Assembly: GCA_001298545.1 (NCBI GenBank)
Contig: LJCX01000027.1
Location: forward strand, 496,001-560,000
Direction of reading: 5' to 3'
Source of the DNA: Actinobacteria bacterium OV320
GTDB lineage: Bacteria; Actinomycetota; Actinomycetes; Streptomycetales; Streptomycetaceae
Length of the DNA: 64,000 bases
Shown here: positions 49,358 to 58,470 of the stretch, in pieces
Layout of the letters: the number at the start of each line of letters is the position of its first letter
Numbering within the stretch: the stretch's first letter is position 1
Notes under the pieces: model-generated
Databases searched by the model: none
Seen by the model: the letters and a program-made list of their open reading frames with translations, nothing else
What the model was told of the DNA's origin: nothing
Position numbers and translations under genes: made by a program

Positions 49358-51412
49358 TCACTCCGTGACGATCGCCGGGTCGCTCACCCCGGGGCGGCCG
49401 TTCTCGACGTGTCCGGCGAACCGCCTCAGGAACGCCGGGTCGGCGCCGGCCGTGACGGTGAGGTCGTACCACCGGCGGCTCGCCCGCAGGTCCAGGGTGC
49501 GCCTGAGCGATCCCCCTGGCCTCAGCCTGACGGTCGTGGGCCGCCCGCCGTAGCCGTCGGCCACCTTCAGCTCCACCGTGCCGTAGCCCCGGTGGGTGAA
49601 GGTCAGTTCCAGACCGTCGTCGACGTGCCGGGCGGTCACCTCGGCCCCGGCCGCCCTGCCCGCCCCCTTGAAGACGCGCAGGAATCCGTTCGGGCCGTGC
49701 ACGGTCAGGTCGTGCGAGCCGCCCGAGTACGCCGAGTTCCACGTGTCCGAGACGCTCGCGCCCGCCCCGGTGGTGTAGCTCCACGGTCCGTCGGCCCGGT
49801 TGCCGGAGGTGACCAGGAAGGCGGCGCCCGCCTTGGCCCCGGAGGCGAAGGTGAGGGTGAGGGTCCCCGCGGTCGGGTCCACCGAACCCCGCACGGCGGG
49901 CGCGTACGTGAGCGGGCGGGTGGGCCGCGTGCCGCGCTCCTGCTTCGGCAGGACGGGGACGGCCGGCGGGGTGGGCACGTAGTCGGGGTGGCGGCCGCGG
50001 TCCGGGGGCTCGTAGCCGTCGGTGTCCGGCAGGGCGACCGGCCGGGTGTCCGGGCGGGTGAAGTCGAACGCGGAGGTCAGATCACCGCACACCGCGCGCC
50101 GCCACGGCGAGATGTTCGGCTCGTGGACGCCGAAGCGGCGCTCCATGAACCGGATGACCGAGGTGTGGTCGAGCGTCTCGGAGCAGACGTAACCACCCTT
50201 GCTCCAGGGGGAGATGACGAGCATGGGCACCCGCTGGCCGAGTCCGTAGGGACCGGCGGTGTGGCCGCTGTCGCCCGGGAAGACGTCGAGGCCCACGTCG
50301 ACCGTCGAGCGGCCCTGCGCGGCCGAGGCCGGCGGGAACGGCGGGAGCAGGTGGTCGAAGAAGCCGTCGTTCTCGTCATAGGTGACGAACAGGGCCGTCT
50401 TCGCCCACACCTTCGGGTCCGAGGTGAGCGCGTCCAGGACCTGGGCGATGTACCAGGCGCCGTAGTTCGCGGGCCAGTTGGGGTGTTCGGTGAAGGCCTC
50501 GGGAGCGGCGATCCAGGAGATCTGCGGCAGCCGGCCGCCCTTGACGTCCGCCTTCAGCTGCTCGAAGTACCCCTCGCCCGTGCGGGCGTCGGTACCGGTG
50601 CGGGCCTTGTCGTACAGCGGGTCGCCGGGCTCGGCGTTCTGGTACTGCTTGAAGTAGAGCAGCGAGTTGTCGCCGTAGTTGCCGCGGTAGGCGTCCTGGA
50701 TCCAGCCCCAGCTGCCCTTCGCGTCCAGGCCGTCGCCGATGTCCTGGTAGATCTTCCAGGAGACCCCGGCCCGCTCCAGACGTTCGGGGTACGTCGTCCA
50801 GCTGTAGCCGGCCTCGTCGTTGCCGAGGACCGGGCCGCCGCCCTTGCCGTCGTTGCCGGTGTGTCCGGTCCACAGGTAGTAGCGGTTGGGGTCGGTGGAG
50901 CCGATGAAGGAGCAGTGGTAGGCGTCGCAGACGGTGAAGGTGTCGGCGAGCGCGTAGTGGAAGGGGATGTCCTCGCGGGTCAGGTACGCCATCGTCGTGG
51001 CGCTCTTGGCGGGCACCCACTTGTCGTACCTGCCGCCGTCGAAGGCGACATGGCCGTCGTTCCAGCCGTGCGGGAGGTCCTGCAGGAAGGCGAGACCCAG
51101 GTCGTCGGCGTCGGGGTGGAACGGGAGGACGTCCTTGCCCGCGCCGTCCGCCTGATGCCAGACCGGCTTGCCGTTCGGGAGGGTGACCGGGCGCGGGTCG
51201 CCGAAGCCTCTGACCCCCCGCAGCTTGCCGAAGTAGTGGTCGAAGGAGCGGTTCTCCTGCATCAGGACGACGATGTGCTCGACGTCCTCGATCGACCCGG
51301 TGCGGTGGTTCGCGGGCAGCGCGGCGGCACGTTCGATGCTGCCGGAGAGAGCGGTGAACGCCGTGGTGGCGCCCGCGAGTTGGAGGAATCGGCGCCGGTT
51401 GACTTCGGGCAT
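49358..51412 (-). CDS. Tat-exported phospholipase C, phosphocholine-specific
   Basis: A 684-residue secreted phosphoesterase that splits phosphatidylcholine and related lipids. The Tat signal is RRRFLQLAGATTAFTAL. The catalytic domain shows VLMQENRSFDHYFGKLRGVRGF, YHCSFIGSTDPNRYYLWTGH, YDENDGFFDHLLPP and VISPWSKGGYV. Two C-terminal DUF756 beta-domains follow (about 490-570 and 590-670). It matches the Pseudomonas PlcN/PlcH and Streptomyces PLC family. ATG 51412 directly precedes the Tat motif. Phosphate control is common for this family; I see no clear pho box by eye. Confidence 0.95.
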   Translation of the reverse strand: MPEVNRRRFLQLAGATTAFTALSGSIERAAALPANHRTGSIEDVEHIVVLMQENRSFDHYFGKLRGVRGFGDPRPVTLPNGKPVWHQADGAGKDVLPFHPDADDLGLAFLQDLPHGWNDGHVAFDGGRYDKWVPAKSATTMAYLTREDIPFHYALADTFTVCDAYHCSFIGSTDPNRYYLWTGHTGNDGKGGGPVLGNDEAGYSWTTYPERLERAGVSWKIYQDIGDGLDAKGSWGWIQDAYRGNYGDNSLLYFKQYQNAEPGDPLYDKARTGTDARTGEGYFEQLKADVKGGRLPQISWIAAPEAFTEHPNWPANYGAWYIAQVLDALTSDPKVWAKTALFVTYDENDGFFDHLLPPFPPASAAQGRSTVDVGLDVFPGDSGHTAGPYGLGQRVPMLVISPWSKGGYVCSETLDHTSVIRFMERRFGVHEPNISPWRRAVCGDLTSAFDFTRPDTRPVALPDTDGYEPPDRGRHPDYVPTPPAVPVLPKQERGTRPTRPLTYAPAVRGSVDPTAGTLTLTFASGAKAGAAFLVTSGNRADGPWSYTTGAGASVSDTWNSAYSGGSHDLTVHGPNGFLRVFKGAGRAAGAEVTARHVDDGLELTFTHRGYGTVELKVADGYGGRPTTVRLRPGGSLRRTLDLRASRRWYDLTVTAGADPAFLRRFAGHVENGRPGVSDPAIVTE

Positions 51413-51889
51413 GGGTGAGGCACCTCTCGTACGGAAGGGGCTGCGCCTGCCGGTTCGTGACGCAATGCGCGCGCAAGGAGTGTTCCAAGGGCACCGAACG
51501 TCAGGGAAGGCCCGGATGACACCGGTGTGAAACTCGACGGTCCGAGCGGTGTGCGGCGGGTCAAGAGATCCCCAAGGCGCTCCGGTCCGCCGACTCGGAG
51601 CCGGAAATCGGCGGTTGGCCGGGAACCCGCGCCCCGCGCGTCCGCCGGCCGCGCCGACGGCTGATGGGGTCGCCGGTCGTTCCCTTCCGCGGGTTCGCCG
51701 GGACAACGGCGACCCTGGTCACCCGGGCCTCCGGCCACGGTCACCGCCCGACCCGGCTCACCGGCCACCACCGGCGACGAGACCGTGCCCATCGAGGACC
51801 TCCCCGTTCTCCCGCCCAGGACGGGCGCACCGCGCAACTGCGCGCGAACACCGCCCTCGTGTGCCGTGCGCTGACCCTCGGGGGCCGCC
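51413..51889. other. Gene-poor region upstream of phospholipase C gene
   Basis: Apart from the phospholipase leader, no frame shows a start with ribosome site and plausible protein. It may hold a decayed gene joining the coding remnant at 51890. Confidence 0.5.
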
Positions 51890-52066
51890 ATCTGGACCGA
51901 CCCGCAGCGCCGGCGCGACACGGCCGAGCTGCTGGGCGGCCTCGACGACACCGCCTTGCGCGCCGCCTCCGCCGTACTGCTGCGCGAACCGACCGGCCCG
52001 GTGGACCGCGAGGCGATGGTCGCCTCGCTCCTGCGCTGCGACCTGTACCCCCGCTACCACCGCTGA
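51890..52066 (+). pseudogene. Coding remnant, 58 residues, no normal start
   Basis: The frame from ATC 51890 reads IWTDPQRRRDTAELLGGLDD, then a helix-rich stretch to LLRCDLYPRYHR and a stop, with strong GC3 bias typical of real genes. An in-frame TGA lies at 51872 and no ATG/GTG/TTG starts it. It may use ATC, or be the C-terminal end of a broken gene. I do not recognise the product. Confidence 0.35.
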
Positions 52067-52117
52067 GCCTGCGCGCTCCCGGACCCGACGACCCGCCCGC
52101 CTTCCGAGGAGGCATGC

Positions 52118-52387
52118 GTGAGCGAGACGACCAACGCGACGACCACCGCCCGCCGACGCCGGTTCACCGCCGCACCGACCGTGGTCGCGATCCTGGCCAC
52201 GGCTCTCACCGCGTGCGGCGACGCCACGGTCACCGCGACCAGCGAGACCTTCACCGTCCAGGAGACCCTGGTCCTGGTGGTCGTGGGGAAGACCCTGGTC
52301 GTCCTCAGCGAGGCGGGCAGCCCCACGGCACCCGGCCGCTCCCGCACCCTGTCCCTGGCCCGCACGGCAGCGACCCGCGTCCCCTGA
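52118..52387 (+). CDS. Small putative lipoprotein or secreted protein
   Basis: An 89-residue frame starting at GTG 52118 behind GAGGAGG (five bases). A basic N-terminus (TARRRRFTAAP) and hydrophobic stretch VVAILATALTACGD suggest a lipoprotein signal with lipobox LTAC (Cys33). The remainder is Thr/Val-rich with a second hydrophobic segment, LVLVVVGKTLVVL. No family recognised; it may be a genuine small envelope protein or a degenerate gene. Confidence 0.45.
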   Translation: MSETTNATTTARRRRFTAAPTVVAILATALTACGDATVTATSETFTVQETLVLVVVGKTLVVLSEAGSPTAPGRSRTLSLARTAATRVP

Positions 52388-52547
52388 CCGGGACTGCCGC
52401 CCGGGCGTTCCACTGAGCGGGACGGAAACCGCTCGCGCATCGCGACGCATCCCGCCGCCCTCGGGACGAAAAGCTCTGGTCAGGCGGCCGTACGGGCCGC
52501 AGTGCAGCAACCGTCGACTTCCGGGAGGATCCGGTTTCTGCGCGTTT

Positions 52548-52574
52548 CATTGATTGTACCGACCGTTGGGTCTA
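52548..52574 (-). promoter_or_regulatory. Shared catabolic operator, copy 1 (MFS promoter)
   Basis: Read on the minus strand: TAGACCCAACGGTCG followed by GTACAATCAATG. It matches the element at 59719-59745 at 25 of 27 positions and contains the inverted repeat GACC-N4-GGTC. It lies 113 bp before the MFS start. Confidence 0.75.
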
Positions 52575-52686
52575 TCTTTCCGGCAGCCGCACCGAAGCTT
52601 CCTGCACCGCGCGCTCGTCCCCCACTTCCCGGCCCGCAGTCACTCGGGCCGTTCCCCGGTTCTCCGCTCACCCATGGAAGGCCCCG

Positions 52687-54144
52687 ATGTCGCAGACACC
52701 CACCGTCGCTCCGCCGGCCCCGGAGAGAGCCGCCACCACCTCGCGCAACGCCCTCATGGTCGTCGCGCTCGTGTGGACCGTCCAACTGGTCGCGCTCATG
52801 GCCGCGTTGTCCGGCATCGCGCAGGCCGAAGTCGCGATCCACTTCCGGACCACCGAGATCGCCTGGTTCACCCTGATGACCCTGCTGACCGGGACCTTCT
52901 TCCTGCCGTTCGCGGTCAAGGCCGCGGCTCTCTTCGGCAAGAAGCGCGTCCTGCTCGTCGCCACCGGACTCGGCTTCACGGGCGACCTGATCGCCGCCGT
53001 CGCGACCGACTACCGCACGCTGCTCATCGGGCGCGGGATCGCGGGCGTCTACGCGGCCACCGCCCCGCTCGCCTACGCGATCACCCGTGACGTGTTCCCC
53101 CGCCGCTGGGTCGGGCTCGCCAGCGGGATACTCGCCGGCGGTGTCGGCCTCGTCGCCTTCGGCGGGCCGTTCCTGTCCGGCTGGCTCCTGGACGACTACG
53201 GCTTCCGCGGCGTGCTGTGGTTCATGGCCATCAGCACCGCGGTGAGTTTCGTCCTGGTGGCCGCCTTCGTGCCCGAGAGCCCGGTCCGCGCGGCGGGCGG
53301 CCGGATGGACTGGATCGGCGGAATCCTGCTCGGCGGCGGCATCACCGCGATCGTCTACGCCGTCGGCCAGGGGTCCCACTGGGGTTGGGACAGCGGCAAG
53401 TTCGCCACGTACGTCGCCGGGGCACTGATCGCGCTGGTCGCCTTCGTCTTCGTCGAACGCCGGGTCGCCGAACCGCTCTTCCCGCCGGCCATGACACGAC
53501 GCCGTCCGGTGTGGACCGTCCTGCTGGCCACGTCCATCGCGGCCGGCTCGCTCAGCGCCGTCGGCGTGGTGATCCAGATGCTGATCCTGATGCCGAACAT
53601 CCCCACGGTCTCCGAGGGACTGGGCTGGTCCGGCACCCACAACGCCATCGTCACCAGCCCGATCAGCGCGATGATCATCGTGGGGGCCGTCGGCACCGGC
53701 TGGCTCGCCCGCCGGGTGGACGCACGCGTCCTGCTGGGCACCGGATCCGCGCTCACGGTCCTCGGCTACGGCATCGGCACCCAACTGCACCACAACGCCG
53801 CCCAGATCGTGGAGATGGGCCTGATCGCCGGGTTCGGCACGGGCATGGTGATGGCCATCGTGCCCATCATGATCATCGAGGTGGTCACGCCCGAGGAGCA
53901 GGCGCTGGCCAACGGCGCCCAGACCCTCGGCCAGGGCGTCGCGCAGATCATCGTCTCGCAGCTGGCCTTCGTCGTGATGGCCCAGCACGGCGCGATCCTC
54001 AAGGGCACCCAGTTCTACCTCGACACCGGGTTCACGAACGGCCTCTGGCTGGTCGTCGGTTGCTGCGCCCTGGGCGCACTGCTCGTCCTTCTCATCCCCC
54101 GCAGCAAGCGCCTCGACGAGGCCGAGGTCGGTCAGGCGGCCTGA
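52687..54144 (+). CDS. MFS transporter (14-helix, DHA2-like)
   Basis: A 485-residue inner-membrane transporter, about 14 helices. LFGKKRVLLVATGLGFTGDLIAA is the loop 2-3 region, GRGIAGVYAATAPLAYAITRDVFPRRW lies around helices 4-5, and GWLLDDYGFRGVLWFMAIS follows motif C (GILAGGVGLVAFGGPFLSG). These are EmrB/QacA-type features. Because its promoter carries the operator shared with the P450/BVMO genes, it probably imports the pathway substrate or exports a toxic intermediate. ATG 52687. Confidence 0.92.
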   Translation: MSQTPTVAPPAPERAATTSRNALMVVALVWTVQLVALMAALSGIAQAEVAIHFRTTEIAWFTLMTLLTGTFFLPFAVKAAALFGKKRVLLVATGLGFTGDLIAAVATDYRTLLIGRGIAGVYAATAPLAYAITRDVFPRRWVGLASGILAGGVGLVAFGGPFLSGWLLDDYGFRGVLWFMAISTAVSFVLVAAFVPESPVRAAGGRMDWIGGILLGGGITAIVYAVGQGSHWGWDSGKFATYVAGALIALVAFVFVERRVAEPLFPPAMTRRRPVWTVLLATSIAAGSLSAVGVVIQMLILMPNIPTVSEGLGWSGTHNAIVTSPISAMIIVGAVGTGWLARRVDARVLLGTGSALTVLGYGIGTQLHHNAAQIVEMGLIAGFGTGMVMAIVPIMIIEVVTPEEQALANGAQTLGQGVAQIIVSQLAFVVMAQHGAILKGTQFYLDTGFTNGLWLVVGCCALGALLVLLIPRSKRLDEAEVGQAA

Positions 54145-54170
54145 CCGCGCCGCCTCGGGACACCCCACCC

Positions 54171-54240
54171 GGGACCGGCTCCGCTCGCTTGTCTCCCCCG
54201 GCCGTTCGGCCGGGCAGGACGGCGCGGCGGAGCCGGTCCC
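54171..54240. terminator. Nested inverted repeats after MFS gene
   Basis: Outer 14-bp arms GGGACCGGCTCCGC (54171-54184) and GCGGAGCCGGTCCC (54227-54240) enclose an inner CCCGGCCG/CGGCCGGG hairpin (54197-54214). Likely terminator, able to form a cruciform. Confidence 0.7.
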
Positions 54241-54621
54241 ACCCGGCTTGCGGTGCGCCGCCCCGGCCTTCGCCGGCCTTCGCCGGCCTGCCCACGGGCC
54301 GGGGCCGGGCCATCACGTACGAGGCGCCACCGGCCTTCACTGCCGTACGCGACCGTCCGCACACTGCAGACATTGAACGGCATACCGCATGCACCAGATC
54401 TCATATCGCATACGACATACCGCAGACCGCAGACCGCAGACGGTCCCTCGGCTGTTGCCGACGCGCATGGCGAAACGCCGCGAGGGCCGGGCATCTCGCC
54501 CGGCCCTCGGCCACCCTCGTCGCGCGCCTTCGGCCACCACCGCCGGCCCACGGCTGCCGGGGCGTCACGCCCGTCAGCCGTGCAGCCGTGCAGCCGTGGG
54601 GTGTCCGCGGCCGCCGTACGT
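54241..54621. other. Convergent intergenic region
   Basis: No gene. A comparatively AT-rich stretch at 54355-54430 contains CGCAGAC repeats. A 12-bp stem CGAGGGCCGGGC/GCCCGGCCCTCG (54481-54509) probably terminates the SDR operon. A run of GCAGCCGT repeats lies near 54580. Confidence 0.55.
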
Positions 54622-55572
54622 CTACGCGTTCGCGTTCGCGGAACCGGCGATCGGTGTGAACTGGTGCTTCAGGAACGCGCCCGACCAGGCCATCAGGTCC
54701 GACGGCACGTAGTAACCCTTCTCGTCGTTGATGGCGTCCCAGTTCCCCGCCACGTCCTCGACGGTGACGGAACCGCCGCCCTCGTGGACGTAACCCTCGG
54801 TCGAGGCGATGAACAGGCGCGCGAAGCGGCCGGCGCCGGCGGTGTAGATCTCGCCGTTGACCGGGCAGCTCTCGTGCGCGAGGTACGCCACGATCGGCGC
54901 CACCGCGTCCGACGGCATGTACGGCATACCGGGGGCCTGCTCGGCGGGCTCCTCCTCGGGGCCGCCGCCCATCCGGGTCATCGCCGCGGGGGCGATCAGG
55001 TTGACCTTGATCCCGTGGGGCTCGCCCGACAGTTTCGCGCTGCGGGCCAGCCCGACCGTACCCGCCTTCGCCGCCGCGTACGACAGGTTGTTGTCGAGCC
55101 CGAACAGGCCGCTGGAGGTGGTCAGTACGACGCGGCCGTACCGCTGCTCGACGAAGTGCGGCCAGGCGGCGCGCAGCGTGTTGAACGAGCCGACGAGGTG
55201 GACGGCGAGGTGGCGCTCCAGGTTCTCCGCGTCGACCTCCGGCAGGCCGGCCCACCGGATGATGCCCGCGTTGTTGACGAGGACGTCGATGCGGCCGTAG
55301 TGCTCGATCGCGGAGTCGATGACGGCCTGTCCGCCCGCCGGTACGGAGATGTCGTTGGTGTCGGCGACGGCCTCGCCGCCGGCCGCGACGATCTCCTCGA
55401 CGACCCGCTGCGCCGGTGCGGTGTCCGAGCCGTCGCCCTCCATGGATCCGCCCAGGTCGTTGACGACGACCTTCGCCCCGCGCTCCGCCAGCAGGCGGGC
55501 ATGGGCCCGGCCGATCCCCCGGCCGGCGCCGGTGACGACCGCGACGCGTCCTTCGAAGCTGAACTCACTCAT
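54622..55572 (-). CDS. Short-chain dehydrogenase (HSD17B4-like), last gene of P450 operon
   Basis: A 316-residue SDR. TGAGRGIG, DLGGSMEGDG (the NAD-type acidic loop found in the multifunctional-enzyme-2 group), NNAG, TTSSGLFG and YAAAKAG (Tyr-x3-Lys) are all intact. The C-terminal 60 residues extend the fold. The likely task is oxidation of a secondary alcohol or 3-hydroxyacyl-type intermediate in the ring-degradation pathway. It is last on the minus-strand unit that begins with the CMD gene; the 141 bp gap to the P450 gene leaves room for a separate promoter. Confidence 0.92.
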   Translation of the reverse strand: MSEFSFEGRVAVVTGAGRGIGRAHARLLAERGAKVVVNDLGGSMEGDGSDTAPAQRVVEEIVAAGGEAVADTNDISVPAGGQAVIDSAIEHYGRIDVLVNNAGIIRWAGLPEVDAENLERHLAVHLVGSFNTLRAAWPHFVEQRYGRVVLTTSSGLFGLDNNLSYAAAKAGTVGLARSAKLSGEPHGIKVNLIAPAAMTRMGGGPEEEPAEQAPGMPYMPSDAVAPIVAYLAHESCPVNGEIYTAGAGRFARLFIASTEGYVHEGGGSVTVEDVAGNWDAINDEKGYYVPSDLMAWSGAFLKHQFTPIAGSANANA

Positions 55573-55713
55573 GCCTGACTCCTGTTGTGCTGCCGTGTGC
55601 GGATGCGGATGCGAGGACGGATGGCGGTGGTGGATGCGGTGACCGGTCCCGCCCGGGTGGGTGGGACCGGCCGGTCGGTGCCGAGGCGCCCGGGGTGGTG
55701 CGGCGATGCGCGG

Positions 55714-56952
55714 CTACCAGGTCACCGGCAGTTCGCTGATGCCGAAGGCGAGCGCGTCGGCCGGACGGAACGCGAGCTCGTCGCGGTCGACCGCGAGACG
55801 GAGGGTCGGGACGCGCCGGTAGAGCGTGCCGTAGACGACCTGGAGCTCGATCCGGGCGAGCTGCTGGCCCAGGCACTGGTGGATGCCCCAGCCGAAGGCG
55901 TGGTGGTGGTTCGCCTTGCGGGTGAGGTCGAGCTTCTCGGGCTCGGGGAACGCCTCGGGATCCCAGTTCCCGGCGGGCAGCGGGACGACGATGCCGTCCC
56001 CGGCCTTGATCTGCGCGCCCTCGAACTCGAAGTCCTCGGAGGCGATGCGCCGCTGCCCGAACATCGCGACGGTCAGGTAGCGCAGGATCTCCTCGACCGC
56101 GCCCGCGGCGTCCCGGGTGTCCTCGACCTCGCGCAGCCGCGCGATCTCGCCGGGGTTCTCCAGCAGCAGGGCGGTGCCCAGCGTGATCATGGTCGCGCTG
56201 GTCTCGTGACCCGCGATCAGCAGGATCATGGAGAGCAGGGTGGCCTCGGGAAGGGTGAGGTCGCCCTCCTTGATCCGCGCGGCGAAGTCGGAGAGCACGT
56301 CGTCCGCGGGCTCCGCCATCTTCTTCTGGAGCAGCCCGGCGAGGTAGCCGCCCAGCGCCTCGCTCGCCCGGCGGTCGTCGTCGGCCGTCTTGTCGCTCCT
56401 GGTGGCGAAGGAGGCGTGCTCCTGGAAGAAGTCGTGGTCCTCGTAGGGCACACCGAGCAGCGCGCAGATCATCAGCGAGGGCAGCGGCAGCGACAGCGCC
56501 GTCACCAGGTTCACCGGCTTCGGGCCCGCCAGCATCCTGTCGATGAGCTCGTCCGTGAACCGCTGGATGTCCGGTCGCAGCGCCTCCATCCGGGGGCGGG
56601 TGAACGGGCGGGTCATCATGCGGCGGATCCGTGTGTGGTCGGCGCCGTCGGCGTTGAAGATCGTGAGCGGGTGGTGCGGGGCGGTCTCCGCCATGGCCCG
56701 GTTGGGATAGGGGAATCCCGGCCGCTTGTCGTCCGAGCTGACCCGGGGGTCGGACAGGATGGCGCGCTGGGCGGCGTGGCCCGTGACGAGCCAGGGGGTG
56801 CTGCCGTCCCAGATCCGGCCGCGGGTCACGGGACCCTTGTCGTTCAGGGCGCGCAGCCCGGGCGGCGGGGCGAAGGGGCACTTGGCGTCCCGCTCGTCCT
56901 GGTAGAAGTAGAGGGACTCGTCGGGCGCGTCCCGGGTGTCTGCCTCGGCCAT
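55714..56952 (-). CDS. Cytochrome P450
   Basis: A 412-residue soluble bacterial haem monooxygenase. The I-helix oxygen-binding motif is LLIAGHETSATM. The K-helix ExxR is AVEEILRYL, and the haem loop is HAFGWGIHQCLGQQLAR with the axial Cys. The length and the IRRMMTRPFTRPRMEAL region are typical of class I bacterial P450s. Electrons should come from the ferredoxin and reductase encoded just upstream. In this context it probably hydroxylates an alicyclic or terpenoid substrate. ATG 56952. Confidence 0.95.
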   Translation of the reverse strand: MAEADTRDAPDESLYFYQDERDAKCPFAPPPGLRALNDKGPVTRGRIWDGSTPWLVTGHAAQRAILSDPRVSSDDKRPGFPYPNRAMAETAPHHPLTIFNADGADHTRIRRMMTRPFTRPRMEALRPDIQRFTDELIDRMLAGPKPVNLVTALSLPLPSLMICALLGVPYEDHDFFQEHASFATRSDKTADDDRRASEALGGYLAGLLQKKMAEPADDVLSDFAARIKEGDLTLPEATLLSMILLIAGHETSATMITLGTALLLENPGEIARLREVEDTRDAAGAVEEILRYLTVAMFGQRRIASEDFEFEGAQIKAGDGIVVPLPAGNWDPEAFPEPEKLDLTRKANHHHAFGWGIHQCLGQQLARIELQVVYGTLYRRVPTLRLAVDRDELAFRPADALAFGISELPVTW

Positions 56953-56998
56953 GGATGTTCCTCCGGTGAGGGATGGGGGGAAGGGGCGAGTTCGGGGT

Positions 56999-57193
56999 CT
57001 ACTCAACGAGGCGGATCGCGAGCGCCGGGCACACCGCGGCGGCGTTGCGGACGTCCTCGGCCAGTTCGGCCGGCGGGTTCTCGTCCAGCAGGACGACGAT
57101 GCCGTCGTCCTCGCGCTGGTCGAACACGTCCATGGCGGCGGCCACGCACTGTCCGGCGGCGACGCACTTCTCCTCGTCGACGACAACCTTCAT
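56999..57193 (-). CDS. [3Fe-4S]-type ferredoxin
   Basis: A 64-residue electron carrier. Cluster cysteines are Cys10 and Cys16 (EKCVAAGQC) and Cys55 (AVCPALA); the second position of the usual four-Cys motif is Ala, which indicates a [3Fe-4S] cluster as in P450 partner ferredoxins of Streptomyces. It sits between P450 and reductase genes, completing a three-component system. AGGAGAG precedes ATG 57193. Confidence 0.94.
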   Translation of the reverse strand: MKVVVDEEKCVAAGQCVAAAMDVFDQREDDGIVVLLDENPPAELAEDVRNAAAVCPALAIRLVE

Positions 57194-57212
57194 GGGAATC
57201 TCTCCTGATCGT

Positions 57213-58415
57213 TCAGTGGGTCGGGGCGGGAGCGTCGAGACCGGCGACGATCTCCTGACGGCGCATGCGGGCCTGCTTGGGCATGTTCCAGCCGAGCACC
57301 CCGGTGACCCGGCCCTCGCTGCGGTACCGGGCGACGAAGCGACGGGCCGTCAGATCCCCCTCGACGACGTCCACTTCGGCGTCGGGGGGCAGGAAGCCGT
57401 GCACCTGGAGCTTGGCGTCGTACTGGTCGGTCCAGAAGTACGGCACCGGTGTGTAGGGCCGGTCCGCGCCGAGGATCTCCCCGGCGACCGCCATGGCCGC
57501 TTCCGTGGCGTTGGTCCGGTTCTCCAGGCGGACGAGCCGGCCGAGGCCCTCGTGGTGCCAGCGGGCCACGTCACCGACGGCGTAGATCCCCTCCTCCGCC
57601 CGGCAGTGGGAGTCGCACACCACCCCGTTGTCGAGCTCCAGCCCGCTGTCGGCGAGCCACTCGGTCGCCGGGGTCGCGCCGATCGCCACGACCACCGCGT
57701 CGGCCGGGAGCACCTCGTCGGTGGCGAGGCGGACGCCGGTGACCCGGCCGTCGTCGGCCGTGAGTCCGACGACGCCGTCGCCGAGCCGGAGCTCGACGCC
57801 CCGCTCGGTGTGCAGGCCGGCCAGCACGCCCGACACCAGCGGCCCCACCTGGAGCGCCATCGGCGCCGACAGCGGGCCGGCGAGGGTGACGTCGAGGCCC
57901 AGGGTCCGTGCGGTGGCCGCGATCTCGGAGCCGAGCACGCCCTCGCCGACGACCACCAGCCGGGTGCCGGCCGGCAGACCGGCGCGCAGGGCCAGCGCGT
58001 CGTCGAGGGTGCGCAGTACGTGGACGCCGGCGAGGTCCTCCGAGCCGGGCAGGCGCCGGGCGCCGACCCCCGTGGCGATGACGATCGCGTCGGCCCGCAG
58101 CTGCCGCCCGGACTCCGTACGGACACCGCGCGACGCCCGGTCCAGTGCGACCGCCGGGTCGCCCAGGACGAACTCGGCGTCGAGCGCGGACAGCACGTCC
58201 TGGGTGCGCAGTGTGGCCCGCTCCGGCTCCCATGTGCCCAAGAGCACCTGCTTGGACAGCGGCGGCCGGTCGTACGGGGCGTGCGGCTCGTCGCCGAGCA
58301 CCGTGATCCGGCCCTCGTAGCCCTTGCGGCGCAGGGTCTCCACGGTGGTCAGTCCGGACGCGGAGGCGCCCACCACCAGGACGCGGGCCGGGGCCCTGAC
58401 GTCGTCGATGCTCAT
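57213..58415 (-). CDS. Ferredoxin reductase (FAD, NAD(P)H)
   Basis: A 400-residue flavoprotein. The FAD-binding motif is VLVVGASASGLTTVETLRR, followed by DRPPLSKQVL; the NAD(P)-binding motif is LVVVGEGVLGSEIAATA. IYAVGDVARW is the second FAD contact. This is the putidaredoxin-reductase/rhodocoxin-reductase class. It should transfer electrons from NAD(P)H to the 64-residue ferredoxin, 19 bp downstream. Confidence 0.95.
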   Translation of the reverse strand: MSIDDVRAPARVLVVGASASGLTTVETLRRKGYEGRITVLGDEPHAPYDRPPLSKQVLLGTWEPERATLRTQDVLSALDAEFVLGDPAVALDRASRGVRTESGRQLRADAIVIATGVGARRLPGSEDLAGVHVLRTLDDALALRAGLPAGTRLVVVGEGVLGSEIAATARTLGLDVTLAGPLSAPMALQVGPLVSGVLAGLHTERGVELRLGDGVVGLTADDGRVTGVRLATDEVLPADAVVVAIGATPATEWLADSGLELDNGVVCDSHCRAEEGIYAVGDVARWHHEGLGRLVRLENRTNATEAAMAVAGEILGADRPYTPVPYFWTDQYDAKLQVHGFLPPDAEVDVVEGDLTARRFVARYRSEGRVTGVLGWNMPKQARMRRQEIVAGLDAPAPTH

Positions 58416-58470
58416 TCTCGGCTCCAGTACGGCGTTGGTGCGGTGTTCCGGGTGCGGACGGACGGCTCGG

